Positions 52,501 to 60,410 of a stretch of DNA of 64,000 nt are shown piece by piece (the first letter of the stretch is position 1; the number at the start of each line of letters is the position of its first letter). The stretch lies in contig JBBRWQ010000001.1 of assembly GCA_038249115.1 (NCBI GenBank), positions 53,626-117,625 on the forward strand, in the 5' to 3' direction. This DNA is from UBA4719 sp038249115 (GTDB lineage Bacteria > Actinomycetota > Actinomycetes > Actinomycetales > Dermatophilaceae). A program made the position numbers and the translations under genes. The notes below the pieces were generated by a model, which saw nothing but the letters and a program-made list of their open reading frames with translations, had not been told where the DNA came from and did not search any database.

Positions 52501-52643
52501 AGGAGAAGATCGCGTTGATGATCAGGGACAAGCGGGGCCTGGCGGCCAGCGTCGTGGGCACCGGTGAGGGCTGGCTCACCGAGCTCTCCACCTCCGCCCT
52601 GCGTGAGTTGTTCACGCTCGAGGCCGGGTCGGTGGTGGAGTGA
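49554..52643 (+). CDS. SNF2-family helicase
   Basis: 1029 aa. The N-terminal half (about 1-540) is the SNF2-associated accessory region, with LPGWWTNPAMRLGAKL. The motor has DDMGLGKT (motif I), LLVCPMSLVGNWQREA (Ia), VVLDEAQAVKN (II), FAVTGTPVENRLGDLW (III), LFTQYAEFGDLL (IV), LSLKAGGTGLTLTAANHVIH (V) and RAFRIGQTRSVQVRKL (VI). TTG 49554 follows TAGGAG. It is an ATP-driven DNA translocase; the partner is the SWIM protein, with which it overlaps by GTGA. This pair is common in Actinobacteria, so it may be older cargo or captured chromosome. Confidence 0.9.
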   Translation: MIVLHAWWSIQRDPRGELTLWAEDSEAPAQPPVRRGRRPAIQAHPFAVTAQELAAATALEGTPGISGTAVLALPNQGRGPAASATVCRTREETQTPQSPADGRWEVPTLALDAQTALGYLLASGEAEIDVEQPIAGGDLRGLQALAGFAVDLVGRGRVLPCVRDTGDGRAMAMWSAVVTGADAVWLRMSATGLPGSFTAACPADVDRSAAVVRSLAAATDALVDAAVRSRLGHAPRRRGAASFRSALTGSDPYFATTPVALATLDQALADWQREVTQVGAVRACFRLVEPLGAAEVTAGEDAVDVPWRVDFALQSTEEPSLVVDAGQVWRAKGALRALARHVADPQETLLGELGRAVRLYPDIESALRTAKPSSLTLDAEGAHLFLSEAAPILLAAGFGVLLPGWWTNPAMRLGAKLSVSTPAQPGSAETKAVIGRDGLVDFQWDLAVGEHTLSEQDVADLVEAQQPLVRVRGQWMYVDADRLARARAFLARKSLGTGRMSVGAVLGTIGALEEGPGGLPVVAVEAQGWLADLLSGQVDHRIAPMTAPEGFKGELRPYQERGLAWLSFLESVGLGGVLADDMGLGKTVQLLALMCGELAQDVGPTLLVCPMSLVGNWQREAARFTPGLRVHVHHGAERPKGKAFHEVVASSDLVVTTYGLVIRDIDALRAMSWRRVVLDEAQAVKNAATRAAVAVRSLPPSPRFAVTGTPVENRLGDLWSLMEFANPGLLGQPSAFKARFATPIERHGDTEAATRLRSLTQPFVLRRLKTDTSIITDLPAKIEMEVVCSLTSEQASLYQAVVADMMDRIESTEGIERRGLVLATMTKLKQVCNHPAQFLKDGSRLGGRSGKLARVEETLEEVLASGEKALLFTQYAEFGDLLRTHLGARFGREVAYLHGGLSKGQRDALVARFQDPAGGGPSMFVLSLKAGGTGLTLTAANHVIHVDRWWNPAVEDQATDRAFRIGQTRSVQVRKLVCAGTLEEKIALMIRDKRGLAASVVGTGEGWLTELSTSALRELFTLEAGSVVE

Positions 52644-53533
52644 GCCCGCCGCCCAGTCGCAGTCGCGGCCGTTCTAGCTGGTCGGGCGGCTTCCCGCCAG
52701 CCTCCAAGCCTCGCGCCGTGGACGGCGGACTCGTTGCCCGCAGCGCGCGAGGTGCCATCGGGGAGCACTGGTGGTCACGGCGTTTCCTCGAGGTCTTGGA
52801 GTCCTTCGCGCTCGGTTCCAGGCTGACCCGGGGCAAGAACTACGCCAGAAGGGGTCAGGTGCTGTCCCTGAAGGTTGCCCCGGGCGTGGTCACGGCGTCG
52901 GTGCAGGGTTCCCGCAGGACGCCGTACAAGGTGTCGATCGCCCTGCCGGCCTTCAGCGAGCTGGTGTGGGCCAAGGTCGAGGTAACCCTTGCGGAGCAGG
53001 CGATCCATAGTGCCCGGCTGCTCGCCGGCGAGATGCCCCACGACCTCGAGGACGTCTTTCTGGCAGCTGGCGCGCCGCTCTTCCCGCAGCGGGCCAGGGA
53101 CATGGCTCTGAGCTGTTCCTGCCCGGACTGGGAGGTTCCGTGCAAGCACCTCGCGGCCACGTTCTACCTGCTCGCGGAGAGCTTCGACGATGACCCCTTC
53201 GCTATCCTGCTGTGGCGCGGACGCAGCCGAAAAGCCCTCCTGAGTCGGCTCCGTGAGCTGCGCGGCGGCGAGACGGCACATGTTGCGGAGGAACAGGCGG
53301 CCCAGCCGGCCGAAGATCCTCGGGTGGGAGCGATGATGGCGCTGGCTGATCTGGCGCTGGCTGATGGCGACTTCTGGACCGGGGCGGCAGCCCAGGTGCT
53401 GCCTGTCCAGGCGGAGCTGCCGACGGATCTGCTGCTACGCCAGCTTCCCATGCCGGGAGTGCTTCTGGGTGGCCCCAACTTCGTGACGTACCTCGCGCCG
53501 TTTTACGCGGTGTTCGGAGAGTCACGCGATTGA
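52640..53533 (+). CDS. SWIM zinc-finger protein
   Basis: 297 aa. The zinc finger CSCPDWEVPCKHLAATFYLL matches C-x-C-x(n)-C-x-H. The N-terminal part (FASYARRGQVLSLKVAPG-like strand region) is common to proteins paired with SNF2 helicases. Translation is coupled to the helicase gene. Probably a DNA-binding adaptor of the helicase. Confidence 0.88.
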   Translation: MSPPPSRSRGRSSWSGGFPPASKPRAVDGGLVARSARGAIGEHWWSRRFLEVLESFALGSRLTRGKNYARRGQVLSLKVAPGVVTASVQGSRRTPYKVSIALPAFSELVWAKVEVTLAEQAIHSARLLAGEMPHDLEDVFLAAGAPLFPQRARDMALSCSCPDWEVPCKHLAATFYLLAESFDDDPFAILLWRGRSRKALLSRLRELRGGETAHVAEEQAAQPAEDPRVGAMMALADLALADGDFWTGAAAQVLPVQAELPTDLLLRQLPMPGVLLGGPNFVTYLAPFYAVFGESRD

Positions 53534-53671
53534 CTATCACACCGCTCGGCGCAACCGCAGCGGCCGAATCGTCAGCTCCGACGAGCAGATCGGTTTGCCC
53601 GACTGTGGCTAGAGAGGGCAGTCGTATGGCCAAGCGCATGACGACCACCCGTGTGGTTTCTTCGAAAGCGG

Positions 53672-53691
53672 CGGTGACCAGATCCGTGACC
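53672..53691 (+). repeat. Iteron array R2
   Basis: CGGTGACC at 53672 and CCGTGACC at 53684, then AAGACGCCACGGGA, as at R1 and R3. Confidence 0.7.
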
Positions 53692-53721
53692 AAGACGCCA
53701 CGGGACGGAGCCTAAGTGCGA

Positions 53722-53740
53722 TCTGACTAAATCCCTGACC
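53722..53740 (+). repeat. Iteron array L3 (degenerate)
   Basis: TCTGACTA at 53722 and CCCTGACC at 53733, then ACGGACGTCTCGG. Left-type by its downstream context. Confidence 0.55.
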
Positions 53741-53912
53741 ACGGACGTCTCGGTTGTCCCGCAGCGTCTCACTTCCTTGAGATGTCTCGGGACGTTTGAG
53801 GGTGATCGGGATATGCCAGTGACCGCGAGACGGCGCTCGCCGGTGTTCTCGATGCGCCCTTTCGCTCTCTGCAGCTCAAGGTTTGAATGAGCCCTCGCGG
53901 GTCAGTCTGGTG

Positions 53913-54682
53913 TCAAAGGTTGGATGTGTTCCCTTGGGTGAGCAGCTGCAAGGTGGCGTGGGCGTCGCCGGCCCGAGCGCCGAGGCTCGCCCAGACGGGA
54001 TGCGACCGCGAGCCAATGGACGAGTTGAGGACGCGCAACCGCTTCCGATCACTGCCTTTGAGCTGGCCTGCGAGGTCGAGGGGGTCAGTGATGAGGGACA
54101 CGAGGAAGGCCGCATCTGCGGCGTGGCGTTCCCGGCCCCGGCTGTCGACCTGGTAAGCGGCCGCCTTGAGGATGAGGGATCCCAGGACGCTGGGCACGGG
54201 CACGTCGCTGGTGCGGCCGCCGTTGGTGACAGTGATGACAACCAGGCGTTGCAGGGCCTGGTTGCCCCCGGCGATCTGGATGGTCTGCAGTGGTGGGACG
54301 GTCGTCGGCTTCCAGCCGGGCGGGCTGTGGTCCGGGGCGAGGATGTCGATGACCTGGTTGTCTGTGGTTCGGACGAAGCGGTGGAGGCGTTTGCCGTCGA
54401 TGGATGGTTCTGGCTCGTAGCCGAGGTCGCGCACTGCGGTGACTACTGTGCGCAGTGCTGTGGAGGAGGCGGTGAGGTTGCCCAAGATGTCGACGTCTTG
54501 TGAGGCGCGGGTGGGGTGCGGCCAGCGGCCAGGCCGTGGGCCATCACCATCTGACCGCCGATGAGGGCCCATGACATCGGCGGGAGGTTGTCGGCCAGGT
54601 CGAGGATAACCTCCCAGAGCCCGTCGAGAGTCCCGGTCAGAGGCGGCATCGTGAATGAGCCAACAGACTCGACCACGGTCAT
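53913..54682 (-). pseudogene. Nucleotidyltransferase (AbiEii-like toxin type), frameshifted
   Basis: The N-terminal 53 codons from ATG 54682 encode MSWALIGGQMVMAHGLAAGR, the G-G nucleotidyltransferase helix. The frame is then lost near 54510-54525 in a CCACCC run. The rest continues in another frame as RASQDVDILGNLTASSTALR (the D-x-D metal motif) to the stop at 53913. A one-base change would restore about 256 aa. The start overlaps the stop of the HTH gene (TGATG), so the two were an HTH + nucleotidyltransferase unit like block A. A sequencing error cannot be excluded. Confidence 0.8.
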
Positions 54683-55365
54683 CAGAACCTACTCAACAGG
54701 TCACCGAGGACCAGGGCGCCGGCGCGCCGGGTGCGCGGCTCGGAGGACTCCATCAGATCGCAGGCGACGACGGCGCTGGGCATGTGGGCGCGACCCTCGA
54801 GCAGAAATGCTAGGTCGTCGAGGACGCGCAGATGCACGTTGACGTCGGCATCGTCGTCTGCTTCCACCATGGCGTACGCCTTGACGAGGCGGTCGTGGGT
54901 GCGGCCGGCCGTGTACACCTCGGCGAAGCCGATGGCGACGATGTCGGCTCCGACGGCGGATGCCGCGCTGACGCCGCCTGCAACGCATGCTGCGTCGTCG
55001 GCGAGGCGGTCCACATAGGTGGGCAGGATTCGGTAACGGTGCAAGGTGGAGCGGCGACGCACGCGCAATACAACGTCTTCGCCGTCGAGCTTCCTTATGT
55101 TGGCAACGAGTCGTGAACGTTCGCTGGCGGCCAACCAGTGCGCACGTTCACCGGACAGTTCCCAGAGCATCCCCCACGCGACCCTGGCCACCAGGGGCCG
55201 TCCACGTCCGGGACGTCGTACCAGCCGAGTTTGGATGTCTGATGAGTCCACCACGAGGCGCCCGGCTACCATTCGCCCGCGCACGTCACCGGCGGCGAAA
55301 AGGGCCTGGATGCGTTGCTGGGTGACGCCGAGCTGTTCGGCTGCCTGCCGTGATGTGATCTCCAC
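54682..55365 (-). CDS. HTH protein, putative antitoxin partner
   Basis: 227 aa. EITSRQAAEQLGVTQQRIQA and VRGRMVAGRLVVDSSDI (1-45) form a MerR/excisionase-like winged helix. The remainder is helical with LVARVAWGMLWELSGERAHW. The start is GTG 55365. Upstream DNA (55380-55425) is clearly AT-rich with a TTGACA on the minus strand, unlike the rest of the window, a sign of foreign origin. Its nucleotidyltransferase partner is broken. Confidence 0.72.
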   Translation of the reverse strand: MEITSRQAAEQLGVTQQRIQALFAAGDVRGRMVAGRLVVDSSDIQTRLVRRPGRGRPLVARVAWGMLWELSGERAHWLAASERSRLVANIRKLDGEDVVLRVRRRSTLHRYRILPTYVDRLADDAACVAGGVSAASAVGADIVAIGFAEVYTAGRTHDRLVKAYAMVEADDDADVNVHLRVLDDLAFLLEGRAHMPSAVVACDLMESSEPRTRRAGALVLGDLLSRF

Positions 55366-55544
55366 GCTGCAAATACCTCTTTCCTTTAGTTATCAGTATT
55401 ATTGGTGTAGACTTGTATTTCTGTCAATCGATGCCACCGACCCGCTGCTGCGAGCACGACCTTGTCCCTTTGCGGCCGGGCGATCCAGCCAAACCCCGGA
55501 TCAGGAGGAGTATGACTCCGTCGCCAATAGTGTCACGTTTTCGT

Positions 55545-55550
55545 TATACT
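55545..55550 (+). promoter_or_regulatory. -10 box of abiE
   Basis: TATACT, the best -10 in the window, ends 6 nt before ATG 55557 (leaderless). The preceding 30 bp are AT-rich. Confidence 0.65.
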
Positions 55551-55556
55551 TTTGCC

Positions 55557-56126
55557 ATGAATGCAAAGCCATTGGCCCGCGATGAACTGTGGGAGACGGC
55601 CACGACACAGCTCGGGTTCGTCACTGCCCAGCAGGCGGTTGATCTGGGCGTCGCCAAGCATGCCCTGCAGATGCTGGTGCACCGAGGCACTTTGGCGCGG
55701 GTCGCGCACGGGGTCTATCGGTTCCCGCAATATCCGGTCGGCCAGTACGACGGTTACATGCTCGCGGTGCTGTGGCCGCGCGCGCCGGAGGCGTGCCTGA
55801 GCCACGAGACTGCGCTGGATGCGTACAGCATCAGCGACGTCAACCCCAACCGTATCCATGTCACCGTCGGCAAACAGCGACCACTTCGCCGCGCCGGTGG
55901 CGAAGACTACGAGATCCACTACGAGGACCTCGCGCCCGCGCAGATCGGTTGGTGGCAGGAGATCCCGACGGTCACGCCGGCGACCGCCCTGGAGCAGTGC
56001 ATCACTTACGGGACCCCGACCTACCTGCTGCGGCAGGCCATCGAGCGAGGGCACGCGCAGGGCTACTTGACGACGGCACAGCGGGACGGCTCGGCGGCGA
56101 AACTGGAGGCTCGCCATGAGCGATGA
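55557..56126 (+). CDS. abiEi: AbiEi-type antitoxin
   Basis: 189 aa. N-terminal winged helix GFVTAQQAVDLGVAKHALQM, then LARVAHGVYRFPQYPVGQYD and PEACLSHETALDAYSISDVN, all typical of AbiEi (type IV antitoxins that repress their own operon). It is intact and overlaps the toxin gene by 11 bp. In intact AbiE systems the toxin stops cells on phage infection. Confidence 0.88.
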   Translation: MNAKPLARDELWETATTQLGFVTAQQAVDLGVAKHALQMLVHRGTLARVAHGVYRFPQYPVGQYDGYMLAVLWPRAPEACLSHETALDAYSISDVNPNRIHVTVGKQRPLRRAGGEDYEIHYEDLAPAQIGWWQEIPTVTPATALEQCITYGTPTYLLRQAIERGHAQGYLTTAQRDGSAAKLEARHER

Positions 56127-57110
56127 GCCGATCACGTCGCGGATCGCTGCCTTGCTTCGCACGCTAACCCCGAAGACGAAGCAGCCGGCGTCCGTCACGG
56201 TCCTCAACACCTGGATTGCCCAGGCCGATGGCAAACTCGGACCGGAGGCCAAGGGAGGTCGCTTGGGGTGGCTTATCGCGTCGTCAGTGGCGATCGCCGC
56301 AGTCCAGCGCGCCATCGACGCCGAGGGTCGACAGTCGTTCCTCCTCAAGGGCGGTACGTTGCTCCAGCATCAACTGAACGCGACGGCTCGCACGACCAAG
56401 GACGTCGATGGCCTGGTGCGAGGCGACCTCGACGACTTCGTCCTGGCCCTCGAGGAAGCACTCGCCGAGCCCTGGGGGCCGCTGACCTTCCACCGAGGCG
56501 AGGTCGAGGTGGTCAACGTGCCGGGCAAGATCAACAAGCCCCGCCGGTTCGACATCATCCTCGAACTACGCGGTGTCACGTGGCGGCGCATCCAGTTCGA
56601 GGTCTCACCAGATGAGGCAGGCATCGGCGGTGACTCGGAGTCAGTCGAGCCGCCTCCGTTGAGCGGGTTCGGGCTGCCCGACCAGGCACGCTCGTCGGGA
56701 TCGCGATGCGCTTCTAGATCGCACAGAAGCTCCACGCGGTCTCAGATCCGCACGATCCGCCGACTGCCATCAACGACCGTCCGCGCGACGTGGTCGACCT
56801 GCTGTTGCTGCGCGACCTCGCCGCGGACACCCGCAGCCCGACCTTGGCCGACATCCGAACTGCGGGCGTAGCCGTGTTCGAGGCCCGCGCCAACGAAGCC
56901 TGACAACTCGGCCACCCGGACCGGGCGTGGCCGCCAACTGTGGTGGCACATCAGCACTGGGCTGAGGACTTCAAACGATCCGCTACCTCGGCCGGAGGTT
57001 CCATGTCACTCGACGAGGCCGTCGCCGCAGTCAACGTCTGGATCGAAGAGATCGACAGGTACTCCTTCACCCGTGGACCGTGCCAAAGCTCGGAGTCGCC
57101 CAAGTGGTAG
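56116..57110 (+). pseudogene. AbiEii-type nucleotidyltransferase toxin, multiply disrupted
   Basis: An intact N-terminal part: LNTWIAQADGKLG, SFLLKGGTLLQHQL (G-G motif), TARTTKDVDGLVRGD (D-x-D) and KINKPRRFDIILELRG. Near 56680 the frame shifts; the family sequence LVGIAMRF is followed by a TAG at 56714-56716 and then IAQKLHAVSDPHD, DVVDLLLLRDL and ADIRTAGVAVFEARANEA. A TGA at 56901 interrupts the domain again before QLGHPDRAWPPTVVAHQHW and VAAVNVWIEEIDR, ending near 57110. That is three lesions, so the toxin is dead unless the sequence is wrong. Confidence 0.85.
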
Positions 57111-57340
57111 ACCTCGGCGACACCGGCATCAGCCAATGCGCGACGCAGCGCAGCGCCCACCAGCGGTTGTTGAGCCAATCGCCGCGACTCCCAGCCTCAT
57201 TGGCCCTGTCCCAAGCAAGTGGCGGCGTCGCGTGACTTGATCCTCGGTCTCGTGACGACGCAAGCAATACTCGACACGATTTCAGGTAGCCTCGTGCACG
57301 CGCGTCAGAAGGCAATCGAGACGGATAAGGGTGGCTGCAA

Positions 57341-58114
57341 ATGGGTGGGCTCGAGTCGGCACTTGCGGTGGCGGAGGAGCAGGTTGACCTGGCCCTCAAA
57401 GCGACTGCTGCCGTGACCCGCGAGCTGAAGAAAGCCAAAGCGGGTGCTGAGAAGGGACAGTTGCGTGATCTGCGCCGGGCTCTGAGCGCGGCGGCCGTTC
57501 TCGCGGGGGATGCCGCCCGAACCACTGAGGGCGCGGTGGCGTCGTTCAGCTTTGACGAGCAGGAGCACCTGGAGTCCGGCTCGTACGTCCAGGAGTTGCT
57601 CGAGGTGGCGGCCGCACAGGACGTGGCGATGTTCGAGGCCGACGAGCGGCTGCTGTGCTACCCATCACTGATCAAGGTGCTTCCAGGGGAAGCAGCCGTC
57701 GAGATCGACAGACGCCGCGAGAAGCGACTGCGCCCGTCGGTGTTGTTGGCGCTGCTCGCGGCCGCGCAGCGGCGGCCACCGCGGTTCAGGCCTCAGCCGT
57801 TCCTGGAGAGCCTGGCGTCCGGGTACGACCTAGTGCGCTCTCAGAAACAACAACGGGCAGGTGTCGTCGTGCGACTCGTCGACGTGTGGGGCGTGCTGAC
57901 GCTGTTGCCCGGACAGCAGCGTGACTATACCCGGGCAGAGTTCGCCCGTGATCTGTACCTGCTGGACTCCGGTGGAATCGCCACCACGAAGTCCAGCAGG
58001 GTGCTCCGCTGGCATGCCAGCTCGGGAACGCGGAGCTCGGGCACTCTTACCACCGTGGCCCAAACGGGACAGCAGCAGCTCTATTGGGGTATCTCCTTCA
58101 CGGACGGCTTATGA
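57341..58114 (+). CDS. Unknown protein, first gene of the BrxD-like operon
   Basis: 257 aa. The N-terminal 70 residues form an Ala/Lys-rich coiled coil (ALAVAEEQVDLALKATAAVT). The rest contains LRPSVLLALLAAAQRRPPRF and AGVVVRLVDVWGVLTLLPGQ, with no family recognised. AAGGGTGG lies 6 nt before ATG 57341. It overlaps the next gene by ATGA. The 230 bp before it (57111-57340) hold no convincing gene. Confidence 0.7.
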   Translation: MGGLESALAVAEEQVDLALKATAAVTRELKKAKAGAEKGQLRDLRRALSAAAVLAGDAARTTEGAVASFSFDEQEHLESGSYVQELLEVAAAQDVAMFEADERLLCYPSLIKVLPGEAAVEIDRRREKRLRPSVLLALLAAAQRRPPRFRPQPFLESLASGYDLVRSQKQQRAGVVVRLVDVWGVLTLLPGQQRDYTRAEFARDLYLLDSGGIATTKSSRVLRWHASSGTRSSGTLTTVAQTGQQQLYWGISFTDGL

Positions 58115-59118
58115 CCGCCTCAGTCGAGCCGACGGCGGTCCTTGGGGGTGGCGGGATGAGTTCCGACGTCTACGCGGCCTTCCTGGGCAAGGAGTACCTG
58201 GCTTCCTACCTGCCGGCCGGGGGAGGTTCGGTGAAGCTAGTGGTGACCGGCGATGCCGACGTCGCGGACCGGTTTGAGCGATCCCTTCGCGCCGAGGCGG
58301 ACCAGCAGGACGTGCTGATGGTGAGTCTTTCCGCGGAGACGACCAAGGCGCACATGATCGACCAGGTGTTCTTCGCGGTAGCCCAACAGATCGACTGGGA
58401 TCAGGTCGCGGTGGCCATCGTCAGTACCGCGTACGACGACATCGCCGTCCCCGCCACCCCGGGCCGGCTGACCGTTGCCGAGGTGGCAGAAGACCACGAC
58501 CTCGACCCGCGCGAGCTCTACCGCAGCGTGCGGCGCCAGCTCGAACACATCCTGCTGGCCGACACCAGCCTGCCCCGCGAACTGCGTCGGGCCATGTTGC
58601 GGCTCGCTCAGGCGCACCTGGGCGGCGGAGACGTCAACCGTGCCGAGACCCAGTGCGTCCTGGGTTGGCTCACAGGCGAACGAGTCGGGTTGCGAGAGCT
58701 GCGCGAGGTGATGATCTACGCCCGAACTGGTCGTCACAGCGCCCGGAGAATGCTCACCTCGGTCGGCCGGCTCCTGCAGCGCGGCGGCCACCGCGGACTC
58801 GTCCTTCACCTCGACCTGACCAGGCTGGCCGAGATGCGCCGTCCGCCGTTGCCCGAGCGCACGGGCATCTACTACAGCAAGGCGGCGGTGCTGGACGTCT
58901 ACGAGCTGCTGCGTCAGCTCATTGACGCGACCGACGACCTGGTCGGGATGCTGGTCGTGGCCGTGGTGCCACCCGAACTGGTCAGCGACGAGAAGCGGGG
59001 CCTGCCCTCCTACGCAGCTTTGCAGCTCAGGGTTGCCGACGAGGTGCGGGACCGGCGTCGCACCAACCCGTTCGCATCCCTGGTCCGCCTCGAAGTCCGG
59101 CTGGAGGCAGTGCGATGA
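58111..59118 (+). CDS. Degenerate BrxC/BrxD-like ATPase paralogue
   Basis: 335 aa. The layout runs parallel to the next gene: VKLVVTGDADVADRFERSLR stands where a Walker A would be, but the G-x-x-x-x-G-K-S residues are lost (GDADVAD). VSLSAETTKAHMIDQVFFAV parallels the SKETPLHDPAKVF segment. LVLHLDLTRLAEM replaces the Walker B Asp-Glu, and then LLRQLIDATDDLVGMLVVAV. I infer a non-ATP-binding paralogue. It overlaps both neighbours by ATGA. Confidence 0.6.
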   Translation: MTASVEPTAVLGGGGMSSDVYAAFLGKEYLASYLPAGGGSVKLVVTGDADVADRFERSLRAEADQQDVLMVSLSAETTKAHMIDQVFFAVAQQIDWDQVAVAIVSTAYDDIAVPATPGRLTVAEVAEDHDLDPRELYRSVRRQLEHILLADTSLPRELRRAMLRLAQAHLGGGDVNRAETQCVLGWLTGERVGLRELREVMIYARTGRHSARRMLTSVGRLLQRGGHRGLVLHLDLTRLAEMRRPPLPERTGIYYSKAAVLDVYELLRQLIDATDDLVGMLVVAVVPPELVSDEKRGLPSYAALQLRVADEVRDRRRTNPFASLVRLEVRLEAVR

Positions 59119-60410
59119 GCTCGGAACACGCGTGGAACGACGACCCCGACGCCCGCAAGGACAGACTTGCCCGGCGACGCGCAGTCGAAGCACTGCGCAG
59201 CGGAGTGCCCAACGCTGATGCGGTCATCGCCCTCGGTTCGGGCCAGAGTGACATCGAGGATAGGTTTACCGGCCTGCTCCACAACATCGCCCGGCCAGGG
59301 AACGGCTCGGGTGGGCGCGCCTCGATGCTGGTTGGCGCCGGGTTCGGGCAGGGCAAGAGCCACCTGCTCACCCATCTTGGCCAGCTCGCGACCTTCGCCG
59401 GCTTCGTCGTCAGCACGGTGGTCATCAGCAAGGAGACTCCGCTGCACGACCCTGCGAAGGTGTTTCGCGCTGCCGTGGAGTCTGCGGTCGCCCCTGACGG
59501 TGCTCGCGATGTCGTCGCTGAGGCTGCCGCTGCGCTGGACGCGGACAGCCCCGGCTATGCCGAGCTGCTGAGGTGGCTGAGGGGACCCGGCCGGGATCTG
59601 AACGAACGCTTCGAGGCGACCCTCCGGCTGCACGAAAGGCTCAGCAGTGATGCGCCCGGCGCCGACGAAGAGTTTCTCGACGCCATCGTCCGATTCTGGT
59701 CTGGTGAACCTCTGTTGATGCCGGACCTGCGCCGCCAGCTTAAGGCTGTCGGTGAGGCCAAGACGTTCAAGTTCGCGCCGGTCAAGGCCCGGGACCTGGC
59801 CCGACAGCGGCTACGGTTTCTGCCCCGGCTGCTGCGTGCGGGGGGCAGCGCCGGGTGGGTGGTGCTCTTTGACGAGGTCGAGCTGATCGGCCGGTACTCG
59901 CTGCTGCAACGGGGACGGTCCTACGCCGAGCTGGCACGCTGGCTTGACGGAGACCCAGCGGACGAAGGCGAACCCCTGGTCACCGTTGCGGCGATCACGG
60001 ACGACTTCGAGGCTGCGGTTCTGGTCGGCAAGAACGACCGGGAGAGCCTGCCTGGCCGGCTACGGGACAAGCAGACCGAGGAGTATGTCGAGACGGCCGC
60101 CCTCGCGGAACAGGGGATGCGGCACATCGAGCGAGACGTTCTCCCTCTCGTGCCACCTGACGAGGCTGAGCTGGACCGCGCCTACCGCACTCTGCGCCGG
60201 CTGCACGCGGGCGCCTACGACTGGGAGCCGCCGGACGTTGCGGGTCTTGAGCAGCTCGGCGCGACAAGGCTGCGCCAATACGTACGGGCGTGGATCAACG
60301 AATGGGACCTCATCCGCCTTGATCCCGACTACCGACCGATCACCGACGTGGTCGACGTGCCAACTGACTACCGAGAAGTTGCCGAACTGAACGACGACAC
60401 CTCCGAATGA
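59115..60410 (+). CDS. BREX-type ATP-binding protein (BrxD-like, DUF2791)
   Basis: 431 aa. Walker A GAGFGQGKSHLL (74-82), VVISKETPLHDPAKVFRAAV, Walker B VVLFDEVELIGRYS (Asp253-Glu254), and VAAITDDF with SLPGRLRDK are those of BrxC/BrxD-type P-loop ATPases. In BREX, BrxD works with PglX/PglZ/PglW-type proteins; none is in this window. The operon is 57341-60410, tightly overlapping, and ends at the island boundary. A phage-defence role is likely but the core BREX enzymes are absent. Confidence 0.82.
   Translation: MSSEHAWNDDPDARKDRLARRRAVEALRSGVPNADAVIALGSGQSDIEDRFTGLLHNIARPGNGSGGRASMLVGAGFGQGKSHLLTHLGQLATFAGFVVSTVVISKETPLHDPAKVFRAAVESAVAPDGARDVVAEAAAALDADSPGYAELLRWLRGPGRDLNERFEATLRLHERLSSDAPGADEEFLDAIVRFWSGEPLLMPDLRRQLKAVGEAKTFKFAPVKARDLARQRLRFLPRLLRAGGSAGWVVLFDEVELIGRYSLLQRGRSYAELARWLDGDPADEGEPLVTVAAITDDFEAAVLVGKNDRESLPGRLRDKQTEEYVETAALAEQGMRHIERDVLPLVPPDEAELDRAYRTLRRLHAGAYDWEPPDVAGLEQLGATRLRQYVRAWINEWDLIRLDPDYRPITDVVDVPTDYREVAELNDDTSE

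Larger units (their letters stand above)
53534..53912. other. Gene-free junction between block B and block C
   Basis: 379 bp without a credible gene. It contains the right array R2 of block B and the left array L3 of block C only 30 bp apart. There is no trace of the tRNA core, unlike the A/B junction. The sequence after L3 (GACGTCTCGG, then CGGGATATGCCAGTGACC, GGCGCTCGCCGG) parallels the sequence after L1 next to the tRNA. Confidence 0.6.

Noticed and set aside
53530..53715. 61-codon frame ending VTRSVTKTPRDGA
   Set aside because: Translation of the R2 iteron array; the same sequence in the other arrays is not in a consistent gene.
56951..57178. Minus-strand 75-aa ORF (VGAALRRALADAGVAEVYHL)
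   Set aside because: It looks somewhat protein-like but overlaps the AbiEii remnant, has no start signal and no known family; possibly a gene fragment, not supportable.
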